DNA of 32,665 nucleotides from Nonomuraea turkmeniaca (GTDB lineage Bacteria > Actinomycetota > Actinomycetes > Streptosporangiales > Streptosporangiaceae), in assembly GCF_005889735.1 (NCBI RefSeq), contig NZ_VCKY01000119.1, positions 1 to 32,665 of the forward strand, written 5' to 3'. How positions within the stretch are numbered: position 1 is the first letter of the stretch; each line of letters starts with the position of its first letter. This document shows, piece by piece, positions 31,235 through 32,665 of the stretch. A program made the position numbers and the translations under genes. Under the pieces are notes generated by a model, which saw only the letters and a program-made list of their open reading frames with translations, did not search any database and was not told the origin of the DNA.

Positions 31235-32665
31235 CTACCCCACTCCGATGGCGGCGATCGTGGAGCCCGTGCGCGTTTTGGCGACCTTGAGCTGGGCGGT
31301 GATCCGGGAACGCAGCTCGGCCACGTGGCTGACGATGCCCACGGCCCGGCCCCCGTCGCGCAGTCCGTCCAGAATGTCGAGCACGCCGTCGAGCGTGTCC
31401 TCGTCCAGGGTGCCGAAGCCCTCGTCCACGAACAGCGTGCCGATCTCGGCGCCGCCCGCCTCCGCCGTGACCACGTCGGCCAGGCCCAGCGCCAGCGCCA
31501 GGGAGGTGATGAAGCTCTCGCCGCCCGACAGCGTCGCCGGATCGCGGTCGACGCCGGTCCAGCCGTCCGCCACGCGCAGGCCCAGCCCGCCGCCCGACCT
31601 GCCCCGTGAGCCGGCCGTCTTACGCAGGTCGTGCCGCAGCAGGTAGCGGCCAGCCGACATGTGGTCCAGGCGCTCGTTCGCGGCGTCCACCACCTGCCGC
31701 AGCCGCTCGCCCAGCACGTACGAGGTCAGGCTCATGTTCCACTGGTTGTCGCCGGACGTGCCGCCGGCCAGCGCGGCCATCCGCTCGGCCAGCCGATGCC
31801 GGTCGGCCGCGGGATGCCACCGCTCGACGCACGCCGACAACTCGCCGTACAGCTCCTCCAGACGGCGCGCCCTCGCCGCGGCGCGGTCGCGGGCGCTGGC
31901 CAGCCTCGTGTACGCCTCCTCCGCCGCGTCCCGTCCGGCGCCGAGCGCCACCAGGTCCGGCACCGGCTCGGCCGCGGCGGCAGCCAGCTCGGGATCGGCC
32001 AGCGCCCGGGTGACGGCGGCGTGCTCGTCGTCCAGCCGCCGCAGTTGCTCCGCCTTGCTCTCCCGCTCCGCCTGGCTCCGGTGCGCGGCCTGCGCTTCCG
32101 GCACGTCCGCGAATCCCGCCTCGATCGCCGCCTCCAAGGCCTGCTGCCGGGCCCGGGCCAGCTCGTCGGCCGCCGCGACCGCCGCCTGCGTGGCCTCCAG
32201 CGCCTCACGCAGCAGCTCGGCCTCGTCGCCGAGCCTGGACAGCCGGGCGGTGATCGTCGTGTCGTCGCCCCGCGCGGCGTCCAGCCTGGCGCCGAGCCGC
32301 GCGGCGTCACCGCTCAACTCCTCATGCCTGGTACGGCACGCCGCCAGCCGCGCGGCCACCCTCCGGCCCTGCTCCTCTAGCTCCGAGCGCTCCCGGCCGA
32401 GCCTGGCCGTCTCCTCCGCCAGTCGTGGCTCCCGCCCGGCCGACTCCTGGAGGCTGCGCAACTCCTGGCGGGCGGCGGCAAGCACCTCCGCGCCGTCCAG
32501 TTGCCCCGTGGCGGCGCACCCCACACCACCGAGACCGCCCGGCGCACCCTCGCCACCACCGAAAGCCGCTCGCGAGTCCTCCCCACTCCGGAGGCCGTCC
32601 CGGTCGTGCGCCGAGTGGGCGGCGGTGAGGCGGGTGTGGAGGCGGGTGCGTTCGGACTCCAGGCG
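31235..32665 (-). CDS. sbcC: SbcC nuclease subunit, C-terminal part (5' end outside window)
   Basis: The minus-strand frame is open to the right edge, so only the last 476 residues are seen. It begins in an Arg/Glu/Ala-rich coiled coil (LESERTRLHTRL, then LAEETARLGRERSELEE) and ends in the C-terminal ATPase head. The head carries the signature TLSGGESFITSLALALGLAD, Walker B TLFVDEGFGTLDE and the switch histidine of GIVSHV. These are the SbcC/Rad50 features; with SbcD it forms an ATP-driven nuclease that processes hairpins and blocked double-strand ends. The zinc hook and N-terminal Walker A lie outside the window. A Gly-rich stretch (GGGEGAPGGLGG) interrupts the coiled coil near 32530. Confidence 0.93.
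   Translation of the reverse strand, partial: RLESERTRLHTRLTAAHSAHDRDGLRSGEDSRAAFGGGEGAPGGLGGVGCAATGQLDGAEVLAAARQELRSLQESAGREPRLAEETARLGRERSELEEQGRRVAARLAACRTRHEELSGDAARLGARLDAARGDDTTITARLSRLGDEAELLREALEATQAAVAAADELARARQQALEAAIEAGFADVPEAQAAHRSQAERESKAEQLRRLDDEHAAVTRALADPELAAAAAEPVPDLVALGAGRDAAEEAYTRLASARDRAAARARRLEELYGELSACVERWHPAADRHRLAERMAALAGGTSGDNQWNMSLTSYVLGERLRQVVDAANERLDHMSAGRYLLRHDLRKTAGSRGRSGGGLGLRVADGWTGVDRDPATLSGGESFITSLALALGLADVVTAEAGGAEIGTLFVDEGFGTLDEDTLDGVLDILDGLRDGGRAVGIVSHVAELRSRITAQLKVAKTRTGSTIAAIGVG

Overview
The window is very GC-rich, with G or C at almost every third codon position. GTG and TTG starts, several starts without a ribosome-binding site, PadR/ABC-2 exporter pairs, an ECF sigma factor with a CU044_5270-like partner and a CYP142-like P450 all point to a filamentous actinomycete. 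Streptosporangiaceae (for example Nonomuraea) is my best guess, inferred from gene style and not proven. I see no rRNA, tRNA, CRISPR array, prophage or intact insertion sequence.

Left part (1-10.8 kb): a PadR regulator cut by the window edge is coupled to a DrrAB-type exporter. Next come a secreted protein of repeated beta domains, a fused alpha/beta E1 2-oxoacid dehydrogenase, an M50-type membrane protease, a SnoaL/NTF2-like protein, a CorA channel, a secreted relative of YpfJ-type zinc peptidases without the zinc site, and a ribbon-helix-helix/Clp-N fusion whose start abuts a perfect 12-bp palindrome.

Middle (10.8-17.4 kb): a CYP142-like P450, a decayed nSTAND/WD40 gene, a GT-C-like membrane glycosyltransferase with a probable frameshift near its start, an ECF sigma factor with a membrane-anchored partner, a DnaQ-type exonuclease remnant, and an AlkZ-like winged-helix protein carrying a QxQ motif. 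Gene decay is concentrated here.

Core of interest (17.6-23.2 kb): three tightly coupled genes encode a kleisin-like protein, a winged-helix (KITE/MukE-like) protein and a 1047-residue SMC-like ATPase. The order matches MukFEB/MksFEB and Wadjet JetABC, but there is no JetD nuclease. The ATPase departs from the classical Walker A and shows no LSGGE signature, and its hinge region holds a recent 51-bp tandem duplication. This looks like a divergent, uncharacterised condensin-like complex. The AlkZ-like gene is divergently oriented beside it.

Right part (23.2-32.7 kb): a citrate synthase-like enzyme with an N-terminal helix-turn-helix is divergent from a homocitrate/isopropylmalate synthase-like enzyme across a short region with a perfect 12-bp palindrome. 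Then follow a type-B carboxylesterase, an MHS-type MFS transporter, a HAD phosphatase, a RibD-C/DHFR-like reductase, an NAD-dependent epimerase and the C-terminal part of SbcC, which runs off the right edge. Several convergent pairs are separated by GC-rich hairpins or overlap by a few bases.
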